This document shows positions 47,175 to 57,387 of a stretch of 64,000 nucleotides of DNA, one piece after another; within the stretch, counting starts at the first letter, position 1; each line of letters starts with the position of its first letter. Source of the stretch: Parietaria judaica (taxonomy: Eukaryota > Streptophyta > Magnoliopsida > Rosales > Urticaceae); NCBI GenBank assembly GCA_954871525.1, contig OX940862.1, forward strand, positions 45,873,732 to 45,937,731, given 5' to 3'. Below the pieces are notes generated by a model. The model searched no databases. It was not told the DNA's origin and saw only the letters and a program-made list of their open reading frames with translations. The translations under genes and the position numbers were made by a program.

Positions 47175-47624
47175 ATGGATGATCCGTCTCGTTTCGGTTC
47201 GTCATCAAGATATCATCAGGGCTTATTTTTCGGGTTCGCCTCTTGCTCTTCTTCCGATGATGATAGTTTTTCTATGGATACAAGTTCCAATAATACTATT
47301 GTCATATCCTCCGACGACACCGAGGAGTTTGAAATGCCTCCGAATCCAACTCTAAATCGGACCTCTCGTGCTGGTGAGCCACGACCGACGAGGGGGCGTG
47401 GGCGTGGGCGTGGGCGTGGACGTGGTAGGCCACCGTCTTTACTATGGGAAACAGATTTTCAAATGAGGCTCAAATGGAACAATGAGACTCAAACTCAAGA
47501 TAGGTACGCGAAATGCAAATGGTGCCGTCAAGAGATTCTCGCAATCGTTGAACGAGGCACAACTCATTTACGCCGACATGCCAATCGTTGTCGTACAGAT
47601 TTAGGTATTGATGACGAATTATAA
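47175..47624 (+). CDS. CACTA-encoded small BED-like zinc-finger protein 2
   Basis: 149 aa, open throughout. The N terminus is Ser/Asp-rich, with TIVISSDD at residues 41-48. Residues about 73-87 form an RG repeat ending RGRPP, similar to an AT-hook. The shared block WETDFQMRLKWNNETQTQDR leads into a BED-like finger: C114, C117, then H131, H135 and C139. The layout (acidic/Ser N terminus, basic DNA-contacting stretch, zinc finger) suggests a DNA-binding protein, which could be the element's motif-binding factor. It is the best preserved of the three paralogues. The alternative frame starting at 47170 is a shadow. Confidence 0.7.
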   Translation: MDDPSRFGSSSRYHQGLFFGFASCSSSDDDSFSMDTSSNNTIVISSDDTEEFEMPPNPTLNRTSRAGEPRPTRGRGRGRGRGRGRPPSLLWETDFQMRLKWNNETQTQDRYAKCKWCRQEILAIVERGTTHLRRHANRCRTDLGIDDEL

Positions 47625-47639
47625 TTTTAATTGTCGTAG

Positions 47640-47945
47640 TTTTATTAATATAATTTTGAATTGTTGTGAGTTATTTTGTTATTTGAAAAAGAATTAAATG
47701 TAATGTTGGATTGTTGTGAGTGATTTTGTTGTTTTAAAACTATTAAATGTAATGTTGAATTGTTGTGAGTGGTTTTGTTGTTTTAAAACTATTAAATGTA
47801 ATATTTAATTGTTGTAAGTGATTTTGTTGTTTTAAAATTATTAAATTTATTGTTTAATTGTTGTAAGCGATTATGTTGTTTTAATATTAAATTTAATGTT
47901 GAATTGTTCGAAGTGATTTTGTTGTTTTAAAATTAATAAACGCAA
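47640..47945 (+). repeat. Minisatellite of about 50 bp, about six copies
   Basis: Repeats of AATTGTTGTGAGTGATTTTG followed by TTGTTTTAAAACTATTAAATGTAATG, starting just after the BED-like gene 2 stop codon. AT-rich; no coding content. Confidence 0.8.
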
Positions 47946-47949
47946 TGAA

Positions 47950-48385
47950 GTATGATCCTCGCCGCGGCACAATGTTAACAATGCCGTGGCAAGACCTATT
48001 GAACCATGATAAATAACCGTAGTCGAACTCACGCCACGGCATATCAAAATCTATGCCTCGGCATTTTTACAATAGCCGCGGCGGAATGGTAGTAACGCCG
48101 TGGCGTTTAGTGACTTACAGAGTCCATGCTCTCTGTATAATTTGAAACAACATATAGGCCTTGGCATGGTATAAGCAAGCCGCGGCTTCGTTGGCCATGC
48201 CAAGGCATGGGTAACAGAATGCCGCAGCTTACATCGTCTGTTTACCAAAGTACCCTCACAATATGCAACTCGCCGAGGCCTTTCTTGGAAGTGCCGCGGC
48301 GAGTTGCATAATCATGAGGGCAAATTTGTAAATTAAAATGAAGCCACAGCGTGTTCATTCAAATGGCGCGGCATGATAAGTAAAT
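47950..48385. repeat. Internal GCCGCGGC cluster, second tandem copy
   Basis: Near-identical to 46160-46600, with the same order of palindromes and variants. A further pair of motif groups lies at 48660-48770, before BED-like gene 3. Confidence 0.8.
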
Positions 48386-48974
48386 TTACAATGTAATTAT
48401 TAGTTATCATATTAATTGTAACACAATTTTAGTAAATTAAATTATCTCATTAATAAACTATGAAAATGTTGATAATTTTATTATAAAAAAAAACAAAATA
48501 ATGCACTTAATAATCATAACTAAATAATCGTTCAATTAAAAAACACAACATTGTACTATTAATTATATAATTTTTCAAACAAAAAATATAAAAATAAATA
48601 TAATTACAGTTTAATTTTATGGGTTTAAAGTCTAGGGTAAAATTGTAAAAATTAATTAACCACGCCGCGGCTTATTTTGTAGAAGCCACGGCTTTATCTC
48701 AAACGTCGGATATATCCGTTGCAGAAACTGAACACGCCGCGGCATATGTAACCCCTGCCGCGGCTTTCCTTCGCTGACACAAAAACGGCTAGTTTTTTTT
48801 TCACCCGAATTATTACCCCACAACGGTAATAAACGGCTATATTTGTCAAAAAATAATGTTAAAAACGTTTAAATTCACACAAATCTTCTATTTAAACCTA
48901 TACTTGCTCTCATTTTATTCTATTGTTCACCAAATATATCCTTAGATTCAAAAATATCATCACTTTTCTTAGCT

Positions 48975-49325
48975 ATGGATGATCCGTCTCGTTTCGGTTT
49001 GTCATCGGAATATCACCAATTCTTTGTCGTGTTTTCCTCTTCCTCTTCCTCCGATGATGATAGTTTTTCCATGGAAACAAGTTCCAATAATACTATTGTC
49101 ATCTCCTCCGACGACACCGAGGAGTTTGAAATGCCTCCGAATCCAACTCTAAATCGGACCTCTCGTGCCGGTGAGCCAACACCGACGAGGGGGCGTGGGA
49201 GTGGGCGTGGGCGTGGACGTGGTAGGCCACCGTCTTTACTATGGGAAACAGATTTTCAAATGAGGCTCAAATGGAACAATGAGACTCAAACTCAAGATAG
49301 GTACGCGAAATGCAAATGGTGCTGA
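48975..49325 (+). pseudogene. CACTA-encoded BED-like protein 3, truncated copy
   Basis: 116 aa, near-identical to BED-like protein 2 across residues 1-116, including TIVISSDD and the RG-rich basic stretch. The reading frame stops (TGA at 49323) straight after CKWC, where paralogue 2 continues with Arg-Gln-Glu, so the His/Cys half of the finger is missing. The sequence just after the stop keeps only a few matching bases before a rearrangement junction at about 49343. Most likely a broken duplicate. Confidence 0.75.
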
Positions 49326-49342
49326 CAAGAGATTCTCGCTAT

Positions 49343-49375
49343 CATCTCCTCCGACGACACCGAGGAGTTTGAACT
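49343..49375 (+). other. Rearrangement junction with templated filler
   Basis: The sequence ATCTCCTCCGACGACACCGA and the next 10 bases repeat, in the same orientation, the segment at about 49101-49131 within BED-like gene 3. They are followed at once by the truncated 3' end of the minus-strand gene at 49375-50027. A short copied patch at a breakpoint is typical of error-prone gap repair. Confidence 0.65.
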
Positions 49376-50027
49376 GCAGCTCCGTGAAGTGCAGATGCGG
49401 GAATAGGTTGGCCCCGAAGAAGTACATCCAAACCTTGGCTCGCCGATTCAACTGATTTTTATTTAGTCGCATCTCTCCGGCCCTATTGTGCCATTGTGCT
49501 CCGGGAGTAGCAATGGTCGCTGCCATGTTGTCGTAAAACTCTTGATTCAATTCTTTATCGCCCAATTGGTTGTGCTCGTTTTCCTCGTCGGTTAAATTTG
49601 GGGTTCCGTAGTATTCATTGATTACTTGAGCATTGATTTCAAATCGGATATGCCGAACAGTCACAAATCCATCGACTGACTCGTCGGGAAGAGCGGCATA
49701 GAACTCGTGGACCAATGTCCTCCTCGCCTTAGACCTAGGTTGGAGCATGAAATTTTTCCAACCGCGTTGTTCGATACTCTCATTGAGAGCGTCGCCAAGG
49801 TCACCCATGTCCGTAATGGGTATTTTCGCAAATCCACGCTCCGGGCATAATTGTCGCTTGCAAAGAACTTGAAATCGTTTCCTTGCCGCTTTCGTTTTGA
49901 AACTGGGCGGTACTTGAATTGAAGGTGCTAGTGGAACTTGTTCCTCCTCGTTGACTGGTGGGACTCGGCTCGACGATCCGTTTCTAACCAAAAGATATCC
50001 CCTTGCGCGTTTTGACTTTGGTGCCAT
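49375..50027 (-). pseudogene. Putative plant transposon protein domain gene, 3' truncated
   Basis: From ATG at 50027 (MAPKSKRARGYLLVRNG), an open frame of about 218 codons runs to the junction at 49375. It contains KRFQVLCKRQLCPERGF, IEQRGWKNFMLQPRSKARRT, LVHEFYAALPDESVDGFVTV and NAQVINEYYGTPNL, typical of the poorly understood 'putative plant transposon protein' domain found beside plant retroelements and DNA transposons. The basic N terminus is nuclear-localisation-like. The original C terminus is lost and the last codons (to 49239) are antisense to BED-like gene 3. Function unknown. Confidence 0.6.
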
Positions 50028-51060
50028 TGAAATCTATAAAAAAGAAATCTTAATTCCATAACATATTAATTCAAGCCAAAAAACTAATTAACCAAAGATA
50101 TTAGATAATCCTATAAACTAACTAACTTAACTAATTAAACTCATTAATCCAAACCAAATTAAATAAACTAATTGACCTAAGGATACATCACAAATAACTA
50201 ATCATATAACCAATCAAACAAAACCAAACATAATCAAAGTACAAAATTTAATCATATAACGTAATTCGATTACGCAATTTCAATACCTAATTAAGTTAAC
50301 ACCCAATTTCAAAACTCAAATTGGAAATTAAATTTCAATACCCAAACCTAATTTAAAAACCTAAATTCAAAACCCAATTAATTTCAAAACCTAATTTCAA
50401 TACCCAATTAACTTCAAAACCTAATTTCAAAACCTAATTACAAAACCTAATTACAAAACCTAATTTCAATACACAAACCTAATTCAAAAACCTAAATTCA
50501 AAACCCAATTAATTTCAAAACCTAATTTCAATACCCAATTAACTTCAAAACCTAATTTCAAAACCTAATTACAAAACCTAATTTCAATACCCAAAAAAAA
50601 AAATCAATACCTAAACCAATTTAATCAATTCATAAAATCAAATTTCACTTAAAAATTGATACAAGAACTTGATATCAATGACTTAATACAACAATACTCA
50701 AATCCTATTTCGAATTGTTGAATTGTTGAATTGTTGTGATTTCAAAACCTAATTACAAAACGTAATTACAAAACCTAATTTCAATACACAAACCTAATTC
50801 AAAAACCTAAATTCAAAACCCAATTAATTTCAAAACCTAATTTCAATACCCAATTAACTTCAAAACCTAATTTCAAAACCTAATTACAAAACCTAATTAC
50901 AAAACCTAATTTCAATACCCAAAAAAAAATTCAATACCTAAACCAATTTAATCAATTCATAAAATCAAATTTCACTTAAAAATTGATACAAGAACTTGAT
51001 ATCAATGACTTAATACAACAATACTCAAATCCTATTTCGAATTAACAACAACAAAAAAAC
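50028..51060 (-). repeat. AT-rich leader with two copies of a CAAAACCTAATT repeat array
   Basis: Repeats of TTTCAAAACCTAAT and relatives fill about 50330-50600. After the unique block ending ACTCAAATCCTATTTCGAATT, the same array and block recur at about 50740-51045. It is therefore a direct duplication of roughly 0.3-0.4 kb made of a simple repeat. It lies between the ATG at 50027 and its presumed 5' exon or promoter near 51100-51230, so it may be an intron or long leader. Confidence 0.7.
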
Positions 51061-51284
51061 GAAAAAAAAAACAGAAAAACAAAGCTTGAAATCGACACTT
51101 ACTCGTGGAGGTCGACGGCGTAGGGCTTGGACGGCAACGGCGGATGACGGCGGATGACGGCGTCAATCGTGTCGCGGTGAGAAGACGGCGGCGCAAGGCG
51201 AGTGCGAGAGAGAGAGCGAGAGGGGTTAAGGTTGAGTTGTGACGGCACGAAGTGAAAATGAACTCCTCGCGGGTAAGACTGTAA

Positions 51285-52179
51285 AAACAAGTCACGCCGC
51301 GGTGTGTTAAAAAACGTGCCGCGGCGATATAATTAAAAATCGTATTATGTAGTGTGCCACGGCGTATTTGAAAAGACGCCGCGGCGGGAATTGGTGAAAC
51401 AGGGCGAGGGCGTGGGCGAGAGGCACGGCGAAAGGGAAGGAGTCGCGGAGAGTCAGGCACGGCGCAAATGAGAAAATGGCTAAATACGATACACGCCTCG
51501 GCTTATTGTTTGTAACGCCACGGCGTTTTTACAAACGAAATGTCGTGGCGTTATTCAAGACACGCCGCGGCATACAAGGAGTTTATTGCGGCATTATGAA
51601 CAACGGTTTCATTCTTTCGTTGTGTACCATCCATGCCACGGCGTGTAAGAGATCATGCCACGGCTTATTTCTTGAAAGTCATGTGCCGTGGCGTTTTCAA
51701 ATGCACGCCGTGGCGTAATGTCCATGGTATGAACAACGGTTTTTAAGGTTTCATCGTGTACCAATAATGTCGCGGCGTGTAATACATAATGCCGCGGCTT
51801 ATACCGCGTGGTATGAACAACGGTTAATAGAGTGTCGTTGTGTACCAACAATGCCGCGGCATTATATATACGCCGCGGCTTATAAACATCTCAATGACAC
51901 ATTTTCAACAATGGAAAATATATCCGTGGTAAATTTGAAAATGTGCCGCGGCGTGTTTATGCGTGTCGCGGCGTGACCTGAATTTCAACCATGAAAAAAA
52001 AATGGAAAATATATCCGTGGTGAATTTCAATGTGTGCCGCGGCGTGTTTATGCGTGTCGCGGTGTGACCCGATTTTCAACCATGGAAAAAAATTTCCGTG
52101 GTAGAAACTTGGATTTCGACCATGGATAAAAAAATCCATGGTTGAAACTCCGTGGTATGATCAACAATTTGTACTAGTG
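51285..52179. repeat. Right terminal and subterminal repeat array of the CACTA element
   Basis: About twenty GCCGCGGC-type palindromes at 51295-52065, with repeated spacers such as GGTATGAACAACGGTTT and GAAAATATATCCGTGGT. They are followed by the CCATGG/TTTCAACC words from 51985 to 52150 and the terminal CACTA at 52175-52179 (inverted). It mirrors the left array. Confidence 0.85.
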
Positions 52180-52609
52180 TAGCTTCCTAAATGGGATTTC
52201 GGAAGAGGATGTGTACATGACATAAATTGAAGGGGGCTCATAGATCTGGCTCATACTAAAAGGCATGCAAGATGAAAAAATTGATATACGATCAAAAGAA
52301 AGCTTCTCGAAGTTGGAATCGACGCTTTAATGAGACTAAAACAAAGTTTGGTTTCGTTAAGAGCCCATAAGACCCATGCGTGTATATGAACAATAGTGGG
52401 ACCAAAGTGGCATCTTGATTCTGTATGTAGATAAAAAAAAACTGATATTAAGACTTGATATATAAGAACTCCAAAAGGTGAAGGAGTGGTTGGGAAAGTG
52501 TTTCTCAATGAAAAACTAAGGTAAGGCTTCCTATATTCTAGGAATCAAGATCTATATTAATAGAGCTAAAAGAACGTAGTCCTAACTCATAGTATATACT
52601 TGGAAAAGG
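52180..52609 (+). pseudogene. Copia element C: RT continuation
   Basis: The first bases (TAGCTTCCTAAATGGG) rejoin the RT frame cut at 25169 to give QMDVRT-SFLNG, then EEDVYMT, a frame change, KKASRSWNRRFNETKTKFGF, DPCVYMNNSGTKVA and SIYLEK near 52600. Several stops and small indels are present. It ends at the solo LTR start (52610) and resumes after 55369. Confidence 0.8.
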
Positions 52610-55369
52610 TGTTGGACATGTGTCCTTAATAAGCTGTATTTTACCCCTTTGTAAAACATTACAATTTATCATTGAATAAAGATGATGCTTATTATGTTGA
52701 TATTATTAGAGTTTCTGCTTGAGTAAAATAGAATGTTTGATCCATAGGTTATAATGGAATTCAATTATGTCATTATCATCACAACCAAGTCAATATAATG
52801 AAGAATTGATAATCATAATAAATGAACTTAAAAATTCTCGTGACTTAATAAACTTGGCATGTGCCCGTTAATAGTAAATATTCATTAGTGTGACTAAGTT
52901 GGTAAAATCATATTCTGGATTAAAGTGTATCACACTCATTAGAATTGAATTAAGTGTGAAGCCTCTTCATAATGGATTGGACTTGACAAAATTCTGGAAG
53001 TTTATCATATACGACCGTTAGTGATAACTTGGAATTAAGTCACTAGTAGATGATGAAATGGATATTGGTTCTAGTCCTGAGTGAACTTGAGACTGAACTG
53101 CTGACTTGATAGTTCTTTCATTTAGATATTAAAGAGCATAAACATTGTCGTTCCCAATGCTATTTTTTTGGGAGTATGATAGTCAATAGGTAAGGGTAAA
53201 TTGATCATAGACCTGCATATTACATAGCTTTCTTCAAAGTCAAGATGATTCCCTTGATTGTCGTTCATTAGAAGTTAGAAATGCACAACTTATGAATCAT
53301 AACCAAAACTGAGTCACTCATATTATCATCGACTAAGTTGAAGATGAAAATGTAGCGAGGGGAAACACGGTAAAAAATGCATGCTCGTGCGTGACTTATC
53401 AAGTGAAAGATCAATAACTAAATTTTATTATACTAGTGGACACATTTCTATAAAGGGAATAATAAATATCATTTCATTAAGGAGTGCAAGCCCGGGTTTT
53501 TCAGTGGAATAACACCGAGGTTAATGAAATTCTGGCGATTTGTTGAGCTTAAGTGAAATGGGTCCACGATCCCCAAGATAGCTCTGGAACGGAAAAAACG
53601 TACATGACTAAATATGTTTAATGCTTACACATACAAGATAATTAAAACAGAAGTTTGTGTCAAATTCTAGAAATATTTTATTTAGCTGCGGTAAAGTACC
53701 AAAGTTTGGTATTGAATTATTAAATATCAAAAGATGATGGAATTTTATTTTTTCATCAACTAAAAAGTTGTTGGAAATTTAATTCTAGGAAATTTATATT
53801 TTTTAACCAAGTCGTTTCAAAAAAGGGTTAGGGATTTATAATTTAACGGTTTCTGTCCTTTTTGGAAAATGTTAAAGTAAAATCACATTTCACAAAATTA
53901 AATGATGGTGGTACAAAATGATATTTAATGTGTGATATTGAGATCAAAGAATTAAATATAGTTTAATTATTTAGATTTAATTGTTAATATTTTTATAACT
54001 AAAATATTTATTCATAAATAAATATATATATTATATAATATATATAAGTGCATCGAATTGGCTGCCCATGAAGTATTGAACTAAATTCACACATTTTTTT
54101 TACTATTATTATTTTCAAATTTGCAGCAAAATTTCCTAATGTTTAGGTATTTAAGGAAAAAAAAAACTTTCAAATTTATACAATTCATTTGATCAGTTAA
54201 GATTTAATCTCAACCCTTGGATTATGATATTAACTTTGTAAGCTCTAATTTGAAATGTAACTTTGTGACAAAGTTTGGTAATTTCAACTTTGTGCAATTA
54301 ATTTGACCCGTTTGATCGGTTTAAGATTTAATATTTACCGTTGGATTGGAAATTTATTAAGATAAGGATAAGATTAGTTTTTTATTTACCAAGTATTTTT
54401 ATTTAATTAATTCCATGATTAATTTGATCCATTGGATGATTCAAGAATTGATTAGGACCATTTTATTAAAAGTGTAATCATTATTTATTTATTAAAAAAT
54501 GAAAACAGTTTGAGGGAATTTCTAAAATTCAGTTGTAGCTAGGCTCTATAAAAAGATGGCTCATTTTACACATTTCACACCTTCCCTGGAGCAACATCTC
54601 TCTATCTCTATTTGTCTTACTAAGGCGTAGTTTCTTCGATAGCTTCAAAAGAACGATCAGTTAAATATTTACCGGAGTCCTGTCAGCGAAGCACAAATTT
54701 CGATACGTGGAGTCCTGAAGAATATCCCAAAAAATCACGAGAGTTTCCCTAACACTTGTGGAACCCTGCTAAAGTCAAAACGGTATAGTCGGAAGTTGTG
54801 AAAATGAGGTACGACCTTATGTATTGGGTTAACAAATACAAACCCTTTATTTATTGTTTTATTTATTTCCTATTGACTAGATTTAATTTTAGGTAATGTG
54901 GACAGCTCGTAGTCTTCGAGTCATGCATGTCCTCCTTTGAGTTTCTAAAACCAATATCCCCTTTTGTTTTTCTGTCTTCTTATCTGCCGAAAGGAAAGAC
55001 AAAGGTAAGGGAGTCCTCGGATGGGGAAACCCACGATGGAGAGGTCAGATCACACCATCCGCATTGATCCAACTCGGGTTAGTATGCACACAAAGAGAGA
55101 CCCTACCACATGTGTTTCAGTTTGAGAGCCACCCTGTTCTTTATGGGTGGAAGCCCCCAACCAAGACCCATGAGACCTTGTCGTCGATGGAGTTTCCCGA
55201 TGATATGACTTAAAATAGTTATAGGATTAATTTTTCAAATAAAAGTGCTAATTAAATATCCAATCTTGTTTTTCGTATGATCCGATAGTTCATCTGTGTT
55301 ACGGAGGCACTATTCCATTTTGAATATGTCTAAGAGTTACCCGGACTGATTCAAATCTTTTTCCCAACA
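52610..55369 (+). repeat. Solo LTR of the A/D Copia lineage
   Basis: Begins TGTTGGACATGTGTCC and ends TTTTTCCCAACA, flanked by AAAGG (52605-52609) and AAAAG (55370-55374). The body follows the family LTR, including the reversed-sense landmarks seen in D and the TATA region CTCTATAAAAAGATGG near 54543. From about 54893 to 55200 it holds a GC-richer stretch not seen in the other LTRs, possibly a small insertion of unknown origin. Only one LTR is present, so the internal part was lost by LTR-LTR recombination. Confidence 0.75.
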
Positions 55370-56160
55370 AAAAGTTGCGAGACGGTGCAACACGGACCAA
55401 TCAAAGAAATGGTTCACAGCCATGACGCACAAGTTGAACCTTTATAGGAACCTATGCCCAAAAATTAAGCAGATGAGATAGAACACATGAGGAAAGTTCC
55501 ATATGCTTCTGCTATTGGGTCACCAATGTACGCCATGAATTGTACTTTTATGAATATATCATATTCCTTGACCGTGACAACTCGTTATCAAGCAAATCTT
55601 GGTGCAAGTCACTAGACTGCCGTAAAGTAACATTCTGAGGTATCATAACAAATCTAAAGAAAGATGATTAGTTTTCAGCGGAACTGAGCAATTAAATTTA
55701 AGTGTTCAGATGGATGCCAACTTCCAAACTAACCAGCACGATTTGAGGTCTCAAAAGATATGTATTGTGTTTAAATGGTCGAGCAATCTCTTGGGCTAGT
55801 ACAGAGCAGTCTATTGTAGCAGATTCAACCATATAGGCCGAGTATATGGCTGCCTGTAAGGTAACCAAGGAAGCATTCTAGCTCAAGAATTTTATTTATG
55901 ATCTAGGTGATTCCAAGTATAGCTGAGCCAGTCCCATTCTATTGTGGCAATAACGGAGACATTGCCCACGCTAAAGAGCTCAGATCACGTAAGACTTTCA
56001 GAAACATACTTACAAAGTTCAACCTCATTCAATAGATCACTGAGAGAGGAGATGTGGATATCTAGAGGGTGTAAACAGATGACAACATACCAGACCCATC
56101 GACGAAGACTTTGTCTCGCGACAAGCACATTCGTAATTAGAGTTTATAGGCATTAGATAC
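55370..56160 (+). pseudogene. Copia element C: RNase H remnant
   Basis: Plus-strand remnants read EIEHMRKVPYASAIGS, MYAMNCT, TTRYQANLGASH, ADST..AEYMAACKVTKEA and, near 56090, DDNIPDPSTKTLSRDKH, which is the usual end of Copia RNase H. There are many stops and frame changes. I found no polypurine tract or LTR after it, so the 3' end of element C is missing or unrecognisable. Confidence 0.75.
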
Positions 56161-57387
56161 CTTTGAGATTTGTGTCGTAGTGAAGAATTTCATTTTAAAA
56201 TATTAATTAGGGCATTTATAATAAAAGGCAAGTTTCATGATTTCAGGTTTGAATATTATTATTTCATCCTAAACAAAGTCCTTAGATTACACGTTTACAC
56301 TAGTATGTAACAGGTATACAAGATGAGTTCTAGACTAGGAGAAGCTGTGTCTTCTATTACATTGACAAAAGCTAAGAGAACTCTAGTTGGATAGACCCGC
56401 GTTCCAGGAGATTCACAAGGTAAATCTTAAACCTTTAGAAGGTAACACTTATATCTCAAGAACAGATAACATATATAAAATATTCCATAAGCCTGAGCAA
56501 GGTCACATTGCATTACCTAGCGAGTGGGACACTTTGGAGGAAGTTAAACACTATCCATAAATGGTGGTCATAAAAGTTGTCCTTTGGTCTGTCACAAGCT
56601 TTGTAGAGTGATTGAGAAGGATGTCAATCGTCATGAAAAACATGGCCATGCTCGTGTTTGTAAAGAGTTAAACTTGGTTAATTCAGTGATACCAATACAA
56701 GAAAACATGAAACTGCAAACTGACAGTACAGAAGTACCAAATCCATGGTCTGTGTCACTTTCTGAGATGTATAGATGAGGAGAAATACAGTTGCATAAAC
56801 AGTTAAAGGATGTTTTATTTTTTTTTTCAAACATGATAACATTTGGATCACTAACATTTTGTAGATTGGGGCAGCGATTTCGTACTAGAGGCCTCTTGTT
56901 CTTATGGATTAAGCACCCGTGGCCAACACTGCGAAATCCTACACAGTCACATCGAACTTGAAATGGAAGCGGAGCAAAAAATGAAGTTTTGTAACACAAG
57001 ATGTTATGAACAGGAAAAAGACTTATCCAAAGGCCGTAATTGCCGAGTAGGAACTAGTATTTTGACGAGGCGATTTCCGACCAAGTAAGGTGTTCCGTTA
57101 GCGACGTGTTGTACGAAGTAGAGGCCAAACATTTGAGCGGCTTGTGATTGATGGTTGGCGTGGTGGTGCTAGACGACACATATCTCCGGTGAAGAGACAG
57201 AAATCCGGATATAAAGTAAGCAAATAGTATTCGCTAGAGAAAATATTCTCACAAGTAAGTTTTGATTATTTTGCATTATCAATTATCGAGGATTCTCAGA
57301 ATTTCCGCTTCTAGCGATGACCTAAATTTTAAAAAACCTAAGAGGTTCTATCTAAGCGTCTCTTGATGCTTGAACCCGGCATCAAGG
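56161..57387. other. Sequence with no supported feature
   Basis: AT-rich sequence following Copia C. Short ORFs (for example 56584-56778) show no recognisable motif, and I see no repeat structure. It may be diverged 3' sequence of element C or unrelated. Confidence 0.5.

Larger units (their letters stand above)
46155..49325 (+). repeat. Direct tandem duplication inside the CACTA element (two units of about 1.4-1.7 kb)
   Basis: Unit 1 covers about 46190-47530 and unit 2 about 47980-49325. Each contains a GCCGCGGC cluster, an AT-rich spacer, a promoter block and a BED-like gene. The words AAGACCTATTGAACCATG, TATGCAACTCGCCGAGGCC and AAACGTCGGATATATCCG occur at the same places in both. Differences are few, so the duplication is recent relative to the age of BED-like gene 1. 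Confidence 0.85.
35483..52179 (-). mobile_element. CACTA (En/Spm-type) DNA transposon with extra genes
   Basis: A 16,697-bp element beginning CACTACTACAAAT and ending, inverted, CACTAGTACAAAT (12 of 13 matching), flanked by TAG duplications. Both ends carry arrays of two short motifs: CCATGGTTGAA-like words closest to the termini and GCCGCGGC palindromes farther in. Genes: Transposase_24/Ulp1-like (minus, 36767-39764), TNP2 transposase (minus, 41547-44548), three BED-like small proteins (plus, 45212-49325) and a putative plant transposon protein (minus, 49375-50027). The flanks are Copia C RT sequence that rejoins in frame when the insertions are removed. The main genes are damaged, so the copy is probably immobile without help. 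Confidence 0.95.

Noticed and set aside
51032..51460. 142-codon minus-strand ORF near the right CACTA array
   Set aside because: Overlaps the GCCGCGGC repeats and a CGGCGG/GA-rich leader. The sequence is Arg/Ser/Pro-rich and low-complexity with no motif.
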